A stretch of DNA of 64,000 nt from Humulus lupulus (Eukaryota; Streptophyta; Magnoliopsida; Rosales; Cannabaceae). A model generated the notes under the pieces. That model was not told where the DNA came from, did no database searches, and worked only from the letters and a program-made list of their open reading frames with translations. Position 1 is the first letter of the stretch. Every line of letters starts with the position of its first letter. The stretch lies in the NCBI RefSeq assembly GCF_963169125.1, contig NC_084794.1:90193018-90257017 (forward strand), written 5' to 3'. Below, piece after piece: positions 21,834-33,462 of the stretch. Made by a program: the position numbers and the translations under genes.

Positions 21834-22903
21834 AGTAACACCCTGGTTAGCCAAGACTGTTACACTGTGTATTTTAAATAGTGTTTAACTCGCTAAACAT
21901 TAGGCCATAAACGTGCATCTAAGTGTGATTACTAGTCCAGGGTTAAAAATTTCAGTTAAAAGGAATGGATATTTTATTAAAAACATTGAACTGTACATGG
22001 GATCCCATAATAACGTTTACAAAGTTGTTTATAGTTCCAAAATGGTCATTAAAACTCAAAAGTTACAATCTGTCGACCTAAGCAACAAAAATAGGGTTAA
22101 ACCTTAGTTCCTCTGAGAAACCTTGGTCGTGGTGGTCAAGCGGCTGCATATGTACATGTCACCACCTAAGCTCTCCAACTCATGGATGGGTAAGCTTTTC
22201 TTTTCCTTTACCTGCACCACATAGCACTTGTGAGCCAAGACCCAGCAAGAAAACTTAATATTGCATGCATGGAAGTACAAGTAAATGATTATAAAATCAT
22301 TCTGGGGCCTGCAATCCTAATCAGTTGACCATAGAGTCAACTTGGGGTCCTATGCCCTGAATAGATGAGCATGGAGTCATCCTGGGGTCCTTCTCCTAGC
22401 CATGTGACCATAAAGTCACCCTAGGCCTTTTGCCCTAGCTCTGAGTAACTAGCCATAAAACTAGTCAAGCACTTTGGTTTTCTACGACCATGGGGTCGAA
22501 TGAGCATGTAACGATCTGCTGATTAGATCTAATCATATCGACCAGCGCTCATTGCGCTATTGCCGCTTTTGACTCATAATTCAATGATTTACGACCAGTG
22601 ATCAACACTATTGTCGTCCTTGATTGATAAGTCAATGCCTTTCTCAAGTAAGTAATGCAAACAAGAATTCATTATACAACAAATATCCATATATAGAGCA
22701 CTCAGCATGCTTCATCAATTATCATGCTCATTTACAGGGACCAATGCCTTATCATGTATGTCACATAATGGGTGCAGTTTTCTTACCTCAAGTCCGAGCG
22801 TAAAATAACATAAAAATGACCCTTGAGAACGATCCTGACCTTGATCCCTTAGCAGTAACCTAGTCATAACCAAATATAAAATCCCATCAAAATGAACAAA
22901 TAA
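21834..22903 (-). repeat. LTR G (chromovirus type, minus orientation, truncated)
   Basis: Starts AGTAACACCCTGGTTAGCC (first base altered from TGTAAC) and carries the shared block TGCACCACATAGCACTTGTG near 22212. A degenerate array of about 45-50 bp with the words 'gaccatagagtcaac' and 'tggggtcct' lies at 22290-22480, the position of D's 51-bp repeat. It ends where Copia LTR H begins. Confidence 0.7.
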
Positions 22904-23513
22904 TGTTGGGAATTGTGCCCTGAAAGCATATGTAGTAGACATTGTTTTAAGAAATAAATAAATAAATTGAATTTGTTATGCATATATTTTATGGACTATA
23001 TTATTAAAAGATAATATTATGTAAATATCAGAAAAAATCCTAAGTTCATATATGTGATCTCAAACACGTATTAGTATGGGAGGATTGTGTTTGAGATAAA
23101 TGAACTTGAATAGTTCGCAGTAAAATAATTACTGCAAGTACGATCCACTAGTATTATGAATACATGTGATCTAGATCCGGATTACTAGTGTAGTAGAACA
23201 CTTTAGTGGAGGTACTTTATATAGTAGAGAATATATAGAACTGGACCAGATATGTTTATTGATACTTGGTTAAATACTATTTCGAAGTATTAATTAAATA
23301 TATCAACTGATGATCATATACAAATAGATCTTAATCCTGAAGTTACTATGAACTCTTGTTTATGTTATATGAGTTCTTTGATTCACTCGTTAGGGTCTGT
23401 CAGAATGATCAAGCTAGAAACTTTTGCTTTGGGAACTCATTAATGTAAATGGCTGGGGACATAGTATACATATATGGAATCTATACCTTATCGTAAGAGA
23501 TTGTGTAACGACC
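22904..23513 (+). repeat. Copia LTR fragment H
   Basis: Starts TGTTGGGAATTGTGCCCTG after an AT flank and follows the layout of Copia LTR J (TGTTGGG...GCCCT at the head, a 'gagttctttga' word near 23367), but the sequences differ enough to be another family. Cut at 23514 by LTR I. No internal Copia H sequence was found. Orientation assumed from similarity to J. Confidence 0.6.
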
Positions 23514-25721
23514 CAAAATTACTAATAAGGCTTAAGGGCCTTGATTAGTGTGCCAAGAGGGCATAATTGGTTTATATGTGATTTATATAGTTTAATGCAT
23601 GATTATGTGATAAGCACACTTATAGGATTATATGGATATATGAGATGCATGATTACGAGTATTAGTATGCATATAGGCCTTGTTTACATTATAGGGGCAT
23701 ATCTGTAATTTTGGCTCGCTGAGGGCATAAATGTGATTAATTGTGATAAATTGTTGAGACCACATTATTATGTGGATATATTTGCAACATATGGCTCGAG
23801 ACGGTCCTAGTGAGCAGTTTGGCGAAATAGTCACGACGGGGGTTTATACCCGGCTTGGGGGAGCCTGGGGGTATTTTTGGGAACCTAGGAGATATATTGG
23901 AGATTATTAGACATTGGGTAAATAATTGGTGATTAATTTGATGACGGGATTTAGGTGGTAAATATTAGGAACACTTGAGAAATTAGTGGGAATTGGGAAC
24001 AAATGACTATTATACCCTTAGTTTGAGTTAAAGGTTAGCTTTGTGTGGAGGGGTAAAGTAGTCATTTTGTTAGTAAAGGGATATAATCAAATTTTTATGT
24101 TAGATTATTAGAGAAGGATGTGGAATATTGAAGTTAGAACAACAAGTCTTTTTTCTCTCTCTCCTTAAACGATTTCCCTCTTTCTCTCTTGCTTCCATTT
24201 GGGTTTGAAGCTAAGGATTCAAGAGAAGCTTAAGCTAAACTTTGGAGGTTGTGATCCATGAAGAAACTGAAGGAAATTCAACTAAGATTAGAGGGAATTG
24301 AGGTAAGAGTTTGGTTTCAATTTATGTGTTATGTTGATGAGTATTTTAGATTGATTTTAAGCTTTGAGTATAGATTTAGTGATGAATATGGCTGGAGGTT
24401 TGAGTAGGAAAATTCAGTGGTTATTACTAGAATTCTTGTGGCTGGATTTAGGGGCTGTTTTCTGTTTTATTGCTGGGAATTATAGGATGAAAATATGTGT
24501 GATTATGGGTCTAAGTTCATAATTGGTTTAGTGTGGAGTTGGGGGAAAATTCTGGGTAAATTGGTGTGTTCTTGGCTGGAAGAAGGAGGTGGAAACCCAG
24601 GTTTTCCCTGGGTTCACAGGGCACGCCGCGACCCAGCCTGGGGGAACCGCGGAGCGTGTGGCCCTTCTGGCCTAGCCTGCTCTCTGTCTTGGGGGTGTGC
24701 CGTGACTTGCTTGGCCAAGTCGCAACCCGCCTCCCCTTTGGCGTGAGAGCTTGCTCTTTGACTTGGGGCAAGTCATGGCTTGCTAAGCCAAGTCACGACC
24801 CGCTAGGGGGTTTTGAGCATGCAAGAGTTCTTAATGTTGTTAAGGCTTGGGGGTTCAAACCTAGGGGCTCGGGACAATTTCTACTACCTGATTAAGTAGA
24901 AATTGAGGTCCTGGAGGCTAGTTTTTCTACCTAAATATTTTATTTCTGATTGGAAGTTGATAGATACCTATGATTCTTGTGACTAGGTTTGTCGCCAAGG
25001 CTTGAGGCTAGGGATCGTGCTCGGAACCAATTCACCTTCTCCACTCGGAATTCAAGGTATGAAAAATGCACCCGATTGTGTGATTATGTTGGGACTAAGA
25101 GTTCCCTATACTTGTATGCAATGTTGTATGATGGTAGTATGCCATGTGAACATGAAATTAAACAGTCTAAGAGTGCCGGAATTAATATTGGCGCACAAGG
25201 ACGCGACTCGGCCACTGGTAGCTAAGGTTAATTGTATAATCACTGAGCTCGGTCTAAGTGAGCCGAAGACAGTGCGATAAACAGAGGGTGCGGCCTAAGG
25301 GCTACAACCCTGGATATTGTATGATATGTTTACTGTTATTAATATGATTATTATGGCATGTTTATTACTTGGATGATTGATTATTGGTTTGCAGATTGAT
25401 ATCACTGATTATGTGAACAATGTGGTATGTTGAGTATCTGTTTGATGATTTGTGAATTATTTGACTATTGATTAATTATTATACTCAGTTATATGGTTTT
25501 CTTGCTGAGCCTTGGCTCACGGGTGCTACGTGGTGCAGGCAAAGGCAAGTGTAAGCTGGACCAACCCTGAATTGGAGAGCTCTGGGGGCAAAATGTACAT
25601 AGTCGGCTGCTCGGCCACCATGGTCGAGGGATGATACAAGGACAAGAAAACCTAAAATGCCTATTTTGCCATTAGAGTGGCTTGTGGTTGTATATAACAT
25701 TTGAAAACCTAAAATGCCTAT
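23514..25721 (+). repeat. LTR I (chromovirus type, plus orientation, 3' end lost)
   Basis: Starts TGTAACGACCCAAAATTAC, matching the reverse complement of the end of LTR F. The middle (24600-24810) matches the reverse complement of LTR E's GC-rich core (GTCGCAACCCGCC, CAAGTCATGGCTTGC). The shared block (GGCTCACGGGTGCTACGTGG) is near 25517. It ends in a partly duplicated stretch (AAACCTAAAATGCC twice, at 25646 and 25706) without the expected CGTTACA terminus. Short ORFs inside (24495-25280) follow the GC-rich stretch and show no protein motif. Confidence 0.75.
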
Positions 25722-25736
25722 TTTTCCATTGGAAAT

Positions 25737-26643
25737 TCTTATCCCCAAAATTTGAAAATGATGACGTGGCAATAGAAATGACAAATGGCAAGGAATGGTT
25801 GGATGACCTGGCTTAGGAGTAGCCCAGTAGGCCATTGAAGAATTTTGACTGGCTTGAGAAGTATCATGACCGACTAGGCATGACCTTGTCTGACCAGTCA
25901 CGTGTTTGTCTGCCCAGGCATGACCTTGCCTACCCAGGCATGACCTTGCCTGCCCAGGCATGACTTTGTCCGACCAGGCATGACCTTGGCCGATCGGTCA
26001 TGACCATGTCCGACCAGTCAAGTGCATGTCTGTCCAGCCAAGTGCATGTCTGCCCAGTCAAGTGCATGTCTGTCTAGTCAAGTGCATGACTGCCCAGTGA
26101 AGGTGTGGTCGACTAGCTTGAATAAGATATGGATCAACTGGATGGAGCAGGACTACGTCACGATTCCCAGAAACGGTTTCAATAAGAATCGGTCTTGGCA
26201 TACACGAGAATCTCTCATTTATCCCACGGATATAGTGTGCTGTTACATTTTGAATATTGTTGTAATTTAAATATAATGAGAATAATAAAATATCCCGATT
26301 ATGGGGGATATCATCTGTACGATCCTAAGCCTATAAATACAAGGCTTATGGCATCATAAAGGGGACTTTTTGATTTTTGAACTTTTGATCTGAATTTTCT
26401 AGAGAGAGAGTACTGGTATTTGAGAGAATTCTTGTATTATTGTAATCTACACTGAAGAAACTCAGTTGACTCAGGTTCATCTGATCTTGAGTGTAGATAT
26501 ATAATCATAACTCTAAGTGGATTAGGTTATTACCATCACATTGGGGCTGAACCACTATAAAATTGTCTGTGTCGTTTATTTCCTCTTGAAGGTTTTATCG
26601 TTTTTTGACGTTCTCACGTCGTTGACCAAAAACGCAGTCAAAA
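25737..26643 (+). repeat. 5' LTR of element C
   Basis: A 907-bp unit beginning TCTTATCCCCAAAATTTG (the partner reads TGTTATCCCC) and ending GTCAAAA (partner GTCAACA): both ends carry point changes. It contains a 20-bp minisatellite (about 25865-26103) and a TATA box TATAAATA at 26332-26339. The primer-binding word TTGGTGCTTTCATTGAGAGC follows at 26646. Confidence 0.9.
25865..26103 (+). repeat. 20-bp minisatellite in LTR C (copy 1)
   Basis: About twelve 20-bp units of two related types, GCATGACCTTGCCTGCCCAG and TCAAGTGCATGTCTGCCCAG. On the minus strand they create a spurious repetitive ORF (25485-25961). Confidence 0.92.
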
Positions 26644-26698
26644 TTTTGGTGCTTTCATTGAGAGCCTGAAGAGAAAGACAGACGGTCCTTGAGGTATT

Positions 26699-27691
26699 AT
26701 GGCGCCTAAGAACACCAATGCGGCCTCCAAGAAGACAGGCTCCTCTAAAGAGCCTGCCAAATCAGAAGGTCCTAGCCTTCAAGATCGTGAAACTGAGCCT
26801 AGAGTCGTGCTCGAAGATGTAACCCCAGAGGTTGAAGAGCTCCAGGAAGCCATGAGCACCTTCTAGGAGGAGATGGAACAGTTCAATGCCAGACAGGAGG
26901 CGTTCGCTGAAGAAATGGCTAGGCAGAATGCCGCATTCGAGCAGCAAAGACGGGAAATGGACGCTAGGAGTGAGGAGATCCGGCGACAGCAGGAGGAGGC
27001 CGATAGGCGACATCGTGAGGTTTCACTTGCTCTGGAGGTAGCTACGTAGCTGACCCGGGCCAATGCCCAAGCTGCACCTGGAGTGGCAGCCACCCCAGGA
27101 GCAAGGACCACAGAAGCTAGTCGTAAGAACACTGATAGACCCCACTCTCGCGGACCAAGCAGGGGTGGTAGTAACCCACCTGGTTGTGAGGAAGATGGAG
27201 TTTGGTCGGACACTGCCTCAACTCAAAGGTGGAACTCCAGAACCCCCTCAAGGAGCCACCGATCAGAGACTTCCAGGTCAGGAAGTCATAAGTCAGGTAG
27301 CAAGAAAACACCTCCTAAGCAGGAACACAATAGAGCTCCTCGAGGTAAAGAAACTTCCCACTTCAAAGATGGGCATGGGCGTGATGAAGCTGACAGTCAT
27401 CACACTAACCAGTCAAAGGAGAAGAATAATGACAACCATCGAGGAGGAAAAGATCGCCCAACTCAGATAGGAAGGCCACCACTGCATCCCAACCAGCGCA
27501 GTGGCGAGGAGCATGTTCCACCCAGAAAACCTTCCGAGAAGACTCGGAGTACAGTATTCGATCGATTGGGAAAGCACACCACTCAGAAGGATCTAAGGGA
27601 CATCATTGCTGATAGAAGAAGGACCGCCCTGGTCGAAGGGCAAGAGCCAATTCGACCTACCAGTCGAGTAACATATAAAGGACAGTTGTAA
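26699..27691 (+). pseudogene. gag: Element C gag, first copy, N-terminal part with two stops
   Basis: Starts MAPKNTNAASKKTG in the position expected after the primer-binding site. A glutamate/glutamine-rich, probably coiled-coil segment (residues about 35-115: FNARQEAFAEEMARQNAAF, DARSEEIRRQQEEADRRH) precedes a basic, serine-rich region (to about residue 300). TAG at 26864-26866 and 27047-27049 stand where the second copy (29102 onward) has CAG. It ends in a solo-LTR-like block at 27687, so the capsid domain and knuckle are missing here. Confidence 0.82.
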
Positions 27692-28080
27692 GGCTTCAAC
27701 ACGCCTAAGCCGGCCCAATGGGCCCAGATTAACAACCCTTAATTATGTTACATTTCTTGTATTATGGCTCTGTTAGTGAGAAATTGTAATTATATCCTTA
27801 TTGGGCCCTAATTAGTCCGGCCCAAGTGACATGACTGCCTATAAATAAGGTCAGTCGTGCACTGTAGCGAGGATCTCAGATTTTCTCTTGTAAGCAAAAC
27901 GTTGCTAAACTTGCAGAAAACCTCCACTGTCAAAACTGTCTAAAGCCTAATACTAGTGACTCGTGGACTAATGCTCATTAACGCCCTAACCACGTAAAAA
28001 ATGTGATCTTATTTATTTCCTAGCCTTTCTTTCTAGCTCTTATCTTTCAATATATTTGTAGTTTCCAAAAAACTTGGTAA
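27687..28080 (+). repeat. Probable solo LTR inside element C
   Basis: A 394-bp block beginning TGTAAGGCTTCAACACGCC and ending CTTGGTAA, flanked by ACAGT on both sides (27682-27686, 28081-28085). TATA-like CTATAAATAAGG is near 27840, and the 3' part (GTGGACTAATGCTCATTAACG, CACGTAAAAAATG) has the look of a plant LTR R-U5 region. The 3' end is AA rather than CA, so the boundary is tentative. The next 30 bp (28086-28115) are unassigned. Confidence 0.55.
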
Positions 28081-28115
28081 ACAGTAACAATATATTACTA
28101 CAATGAAACAATTAC

Positions 28116-29046
28116 TATTATCCCCAAAATTTGAAAACGATGACGTGGCAATAGAAATGACAAATGGCAAGGAATGGTTGGGTGACCTGGCTTAGAAGTG
28201 ACCCGGTAGATCAATGAAGAATTTTGACTGGCTAGAGAAGTGTCATGACCGACCAGGCATGACCTTGTCCGACCAGTCACATGTTTGTCTGCCCAGGCAT
28301 GACCTTTTCCGACCAGTCACATGTTTGTCTGCCCAAGCATGACCTTGTCCGACCAGTCACATGTTTGTCTGCCTGGTCATGACCATGTCCGACTAGCCAA
28401 GTGCATGTCTGCCCAGCCAAGTGCATGTCTACCCAGTCAAGTGCATGTCTGCCCAGTCAACTGCATGTCTGCCTAGTCAGGTGCGTGTCTGCCCAGTGAA
28501 GGTATGTTCGACCAGCCTGAATGAGATATGGATCAACTAGACAGAGCAGGGCAACGCAAGAGATCAAAGAAATGGCTTCAACAAGAATCGGTATTGGCTT
28601 GCGCGAGAATCTCTCAATTTATCCCACGAATATAGTATACTGTTATATTTTGAATATTAATGTAAATTAAATATAATGAGAATAGAAAAATATCCCGATT
28701 ATGGGGGGATATCATCTGTACGATCCTGAGCCTATAAATACAAGGCTTATGGCATTATAAAGGGGAATTTTGGAACTTTTGATTCGAATTCTGAATTTCC
28801 TAGAGAGAGAGAGTACTTGTATTTGAGAGAATTCTTGTATTCTTGTAATCTGCACTGAAGAAACTCAGTTGACTCAGGTTCATCTGATCTTGAGTGCAGA
28901 TCTATAATCACAACTCTAAGTGGATTAGGCTATTACCAACACATTGGGGCTGAACCATTATAAAAATTGTCTGTGTCGTTTATTTCTCTTGAAGGTTTTT
29001 GTCATTTTTGATGTCTACACGTCGTTGGCCAAAAACGTGATCAACA
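28116..29046 (+). repeat. Internal LTR of element C (second subfamily)
   Basis: A 931-bp LTR beginning TATTATCCCC and ending GATCAACA, with the 20-bp minisatellite at 28243-28500 and TATAAATA at 28733-28740. It differs from the outer LTRs at many places where those two agree (for example 'gaagtgacccggtagatc' versus their 'ggagtagccca'). The outer pair carries the target duplication, so this is not the partner of 48661-49549. No 3' counterpart is present. Confidence 0.88.
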
Positions 29047-29101
29047 TTTTGGTGCTTTCATTGAGAGCCTGAAGAGAAAGATAGACGGTCCCTGAAGTAT
29101 T

Positions 29102-31248
29102 ATGGCGCCTAAGAACACTAATGCGGTCTCCAAGAAGACAGGCTCCTCTAAAGAGCCTACCAGATTAGAAGGTCCTGGCCCACAAGACCGTGAGACTGAG
29201 CCTAGAGTCATGCTCGAGGATGTGACTCCAGAAGTTGAAGAACTCCAGGAAGCCATGGGGGCCTTCCAGGAGGAGATGGCACAATTCAACGCCAGACAGG
29301 AGGCATTCGCTGAAGAAATGGCCAGGCAGAAGGCTGCATTCGAGCAGCAAAGATGGGAAATGGACGCCAGGAGTGAGGAGATCCGACGACAGCAGGAGGT
29401 GGCCAATAGGCGACATCGCGAGGCTGCACTCGCTCTGGAGGCAGCTACACAACTGACCTGGGCCAATGCCCAAGCTGCAACAGGAGTGGCAGCCACCCCA
29501 GGAGCAAGGACCACAGAAGCTGGTCGTAAGAACACTGATAGACCCCATTCTCGAAGGCCAAATAGGAGTGGCAGTAACCCACCTGGTCAAGAGGAAAATG
29601 GGGTCCGGTCGGGCACTGCCTTAACTCAAAGGGGGAACTCCATAACCCCTCAAGGAGCCACCGATCAGAGACTTCTAGGTCAGGAAGTCATAAATCAGGT
29701 AGCAAGAAAACTCCACCTGAGCAGGAGCAAAATAAAGCTCCTTGAGGTAAGGAAACTTCTCACTTCAAAGATGGGCATGGTTGTGATGAAGCTGATAGTC
29801 ATCACACTGACAAGTCAAAGGAGAAGAATGATAACGACCATCGAGGAGGAAAAGATCACCCAGCGCAGACATGAAGACCACCACTGCATTCCAACCAGCG
29901 TAGTGGAAAGGAGCATGTTCTGCATGGCAAGCCTTCCGAAAAAAATCAGAGTATGGTGTTCGATCGGTTAGGAAAGCATACCACTCAGAAGGATCTAAGA
30001 GACATCATTGCTGATAAGAGAAGGATCGTCCTGGTCGAAGGGCGAGATCCAATCTGGCCTACCAGTCAAGTAGAAATACTTGATGATGGTCTGCCGGATA
30101 GGAGTGCTCGACTAGGCGGTCCCGAAAATGAGTCCCAAGCAGTGGCCCCAAGCATCCAAGCCCAGCTTGATGCTCTGACAGCACCAGTTCAAGGTCTATC
30201 GAAATGACCCTTTGCGATTGATCCAGTAGACCACAGGAGTGGCAGCCCGTTCTGTGCTCGAATTAGAGTAGCCCAGCCACCAGCAAAGTATAAAGCACCG
30301 GTCCTGCCAGTTTATACAGAAAAGGCAGATCCGATAAGGCACGTGGGGAAATTCGAAGATCAGATGGAGCTGCTCGGAGTGAGTGATGACTATCGGTGCA
30401 GAGTCTTCCCTACAACATTATCTAATACCTCCCAGGAGTGGTATTGGAGGTTTAAGCCTAACTCTATCACTTCTTGGGAAAGTTTTAGAAAGGAGTTTTG
30501 CAGGCAGTTTAGTGCTGCTCGGACCCCTCCAGTTTATGCCAATCACTTGGCCGATATTAAACAAAGGAAGGACGAGTCTCTCAAGAACTACATACAAAGG
30601 TTCATGAGAGAAGCAAACCGAGCTACTGCAGTTGGAGATAATGGGAAGATGGTGGCAATTTCTTCCAGCATAATCTATCGGAGTCCTTTGTGGGACAGTA
30701 TTCATCGCAACCCAATTTCAACGTTACAACAGTTTCTTGACCGGGCGGATAAATATATGAAATTGGGCGACACGATTGAGAAAGGAGAGAAAGGTCTAAA
30801 CAATTTGGGCGGATCGACTGATCTCCCCAAGAACGGAGAAAATGGTCAAAATGGTGGAAAGAAACGTGGGAATAACGGGTCTGACCGCCATGATGTAAAG
30901 AAAGCTAAGTCGAATCCGAACGATAAGCCAACCAAGTATGAGCCCTGATTCACAAACTACATAACTCTTTCAGCAAGTCGGGCATAAATCTATCTCGCTA
31001 GTCACCAAGAAGTTCCCTATAAGAAGCCCCCACCGATGAGGAAAGAGACATCTAGGAGGGACATGAACAAATTTTGTCGGTTCCATGGAGATTATGGCCA
31101 TGACACAAACGAATGCAATCACCTCAAAGATGAGATAGAATTTCTTCTCCGGTCGGGCAAGTTGAGGAAGTACCAGGCAGAGACACCCCAAGGAGAAGGG
31201 GGCAGTAGTAATCCTGGATTCAAACGACAAAGATCTCCACCCTTGTAG
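29102..31248 (+). pseudogene. gag: Element C gag, second copy, with capsid domain and zinc knuckle
   Basis: Opens MAPKNTNAVSKKTG, parallel to the first copy. A one-base loss near 29645 (AACTCCATAACCCC versus AACTCCAGAACCCCC in copy 1) shifts the frame; the correct frame resumes by 29953 (VFDRLGKHTTQKDLRDII). The gag domain is at 30343-30760 (WYWRFKPNSITSWESF, KQRKDESLKNYIQRF). A CX2HX4HX4C knuckle, CRFHGDYGHDTNEC, is near 31075-31116. Stops at 30205-30207 and 30946-30948 fit CGA-to-TGA changes; one at 31246-31248 fits CAG-to-TAG. The homology runs on to about 31320 (ICGGPHLVEESNRA, the linker before protease in B) and then stops. Confidence 0.88.
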
Positions 31249-32338
31249 CCCGGACCTGTGGACTTTACCTTAGACACCATATGTGGAGGGCCACACTTGG
31301 TTGAGGAAAGCAACAGAGCAAGGGAGAAGCATGCTGAGCGGGAGTGCTAGGGTCAAGGAGCCACTGGAGCGGTAAACATCTATGAATATATTATTTCTAA
31401 ATACTGCTTTCAAAGTGGTAGTATAATTTCAAGTTGTGTAACTTGTTATTTAAATTTGGATTATGAGCTGGTTATTTGCTGACCAGCCATCTATTTTTGA
31501 ACAATTTTGTTGTTTAAAGACTCGTTATTAGACACGTTTTGTCCTTTTTAATTTACGAGTAATAAAAGAGACTACGTGCAGCGTGGTCGATTCTTGCTAC
31601 AAATGTGCATGTGTGTTAATTATCCGAACAGTGTTCAACTGGTCGATAAAATCGGACAGTGTTCAACTGGTCGATACATTCAAGCAGTGTTCAACTGCTC
31701 GAATATTTTCCATATATTCTATGTGTTTCACGAGTGATAAACTGCTCGAACAGATTCAGTCAAGTAGCAAGTGACTAAGGATCTCTCAACCCTCAATCAC
31801 TTGGGGGGCACATAGGGTATATCGATATATAATTTAACACAGGCAATAAGAGCATGAGTTAAGATATCTGTTTTTAGGCTGACTTGTAAACTTTCGATGT
31901 CCAAAAAGGCCATTAAGCTAACTTGTTTGACAAAGCTTAAGTAACTTGGAATTTTTAAAATTTTAAGTTTGAAGCAGATATTCGTGTGACAATAAACATT
32001 ATGCTCATAAAATGTTAGAGCAATAAGAGTGTGAGAAAGTATACTTAGTATGGACTTATGAAATGTTTAGAATTTCTAAGTTAGAAAACTAAGTACTCAT
32101 GCGAAAATATAAGGCATACATGAGAGTGACTTTGTTATTCACAAAAAACTTAGAATGTTTTAAGTCTAAAAAGACTTAGAATATTTCAAGTTAGCCAAGA
32201 AAAAGTGAAGTACAAATGCCAAACAGCTCGATCATACGAGCAAGAGTATATAACAAAATACAAAACAAAGTATGCTAGAGAGCTGGTAGGATGACAACTT
32301 CTCTGATCGGGCGGAGGCTTCTCTAGTAGGATGAGGGG
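31249..32338 (+). other. Spacer of element C: pol missing, PPT-like motif, short repeats
   Basis: The linker homology to B fades at about 31350, and what follows resembles B's sequence after integrase: all of pol is absent. Three degenerate copies of CAGTGTTCAACTGGTCGATA occur at 31626-31712. The 12-mer ACTTGGGGGGCA, identical to the motif before the 3' LTR, is at 31799-31810. The remaining 530 bp are AT-rich and noncoding, up to the stop of the antisense gene. Confidence 0.7.
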
Positions 32339-32905
32339 TCACTGGTCAGCTCTGGCAGGTTGATCAACCCCTTCCTCGGCATCAACTGCTCTTTTCGGTC
32401 GGAATGATAGCGTAGGGGAGGCAGATGTGGTGCCAGCAGGATTAGCTGCTTCCTCAGCAGACCTGGCCTCACATTTGGCGAGCTCCTCTACCTTAATCTC
32501 CTCGGTGAGAAAGTCGAGGTTGAGAGGCTTGTTTAGCTTCCACACCTGATAAAAATAGTTGAAGCATATCTCTTCGTAACGAGTCAGATCAGCTTCCTTC
32601 TCCTGCTTTAACTCCTCATTCTCGTGAATTAGTCCCTCGTTCTCGCGAGCTAACCCCTCGTTCTCACGAGTTAGTCTGTCTAGCCGATTAGTCAATGACT
32701 TGTTGACTTGGGTTAGTTTGTCATTCTCATCAGCCAACCCTTTAAGAGACTCCTCTTGCTCAGCCACAATCTTCTCTGACCGCTCCAACTTAGATTGAAG
32801 AGCATCCACCTTAGCTTGAGCCTCCACTAGTTGATCATTTAAGACCTTGATCAACTCCTTGTAGTCTACTGCTCGGTGTTGAGCATGATAGATGGTCATG
32901 AGCAT
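32339..32905 (-). pseudogene. Antisense gene of C, terminal exon (coiled coil)
   Basis: Last coding exon of the minus-strand gene. The 3' splice site TTTCATGCAG lies immediately before it and the donor GTAAGTATT at 32971-32977 is 72 nt upstream; joining keeps phase 0 (QLAN then MLMTIYHAQ). It encodes a long coiled coil with ENEGLARENEGL-type heptads (residues about 25-130 of the exon), a short conserved segment (CFNYFYQVWKLN) comparable to LFYHCWSHNPDAD in B, and an acidic tail. Function unknown. Confidence 0.75.
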
Positions 32906-32977
32906 CTGCATGAAAAACAAGAGGTTACTACAGAGTATGAAAATAAGTAACAAACTATCTTGTGGTAGAATACTTAC

Positions 32978-33333
32978 ATTCGCCAACTGAGCAATCCCTC
33001 TCTGTAAGATGACATCAACACTAAGTCGAGGGAAGGATTCAAAGCCTTGAATCATTGAAGTGTCATGGAGAGTCTAATCAACTGCCCCCCTCCCAATGAT
33101 ACTAGCAGTGCGTAGTGCCTTGCTCGGGCCGGTCAGACGAGTGGGGGTTAGGCTCGCTGAAGGAGGAAGCGAGGAAGGGGTCAACTGCGGGATTGTAACT
33201 AACCCCTCGGGTTTTCTCCCTTGGTTGGGCGGTATTGTCCTCGGAACCTTTCTCGGGGGAGTGGAGCCACTTCCTTCTCCAGACTTCCTCTTCGGGGCAG
33301 GAGGAGCGTTGTAGTGCCTGAACATCTCTGGAT
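32978..33333 (-). pseudogene. Antisense gene of C, middle exon
   Basis: Begins after the splice acceptor TATTTTGCAG (minus strand) and ends at the donor AAT|GTAAGTATT. It encodes a proline-, serine- and arginine-rich linker (PPAPKRKSGEGSGS, PRKVPRTIPPNQGRK). One stop at 33074-33076 breaks the frame between ASIIGRGAVD and TLHDTSMIQGF; otherwise it reads through. It corresponds in position and flanking phases to exon 3 of the antisense gene in B. Confidence 0.65.
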
Positions 33334-33462
33334 CTGCAAAATAGGAAAACACAAGATTCGTTAGAAAAAAAATAAAGCAATATGTGGATAAGTATATTAC
33401 TACTATAGTTCTATTAATCTCATATCACTAAGTTATCAAACATATTGCTATGACTACTAGAC

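Noticed and set aside
25485..25961. 158-residue minus-strand ORF with repeating GQARSCLGRQGHAW
   Set aside because: It is a translation of the 20-bp LTR minisatellite; the same pattern appears in the other element C LTRs and has no start or promoter context.
25865..26103. CRISPR-like regular short repeats
   Set aside because: Units are contiguous 20-mers without unique spacers, inside an LTR of a plant retrotransposon.
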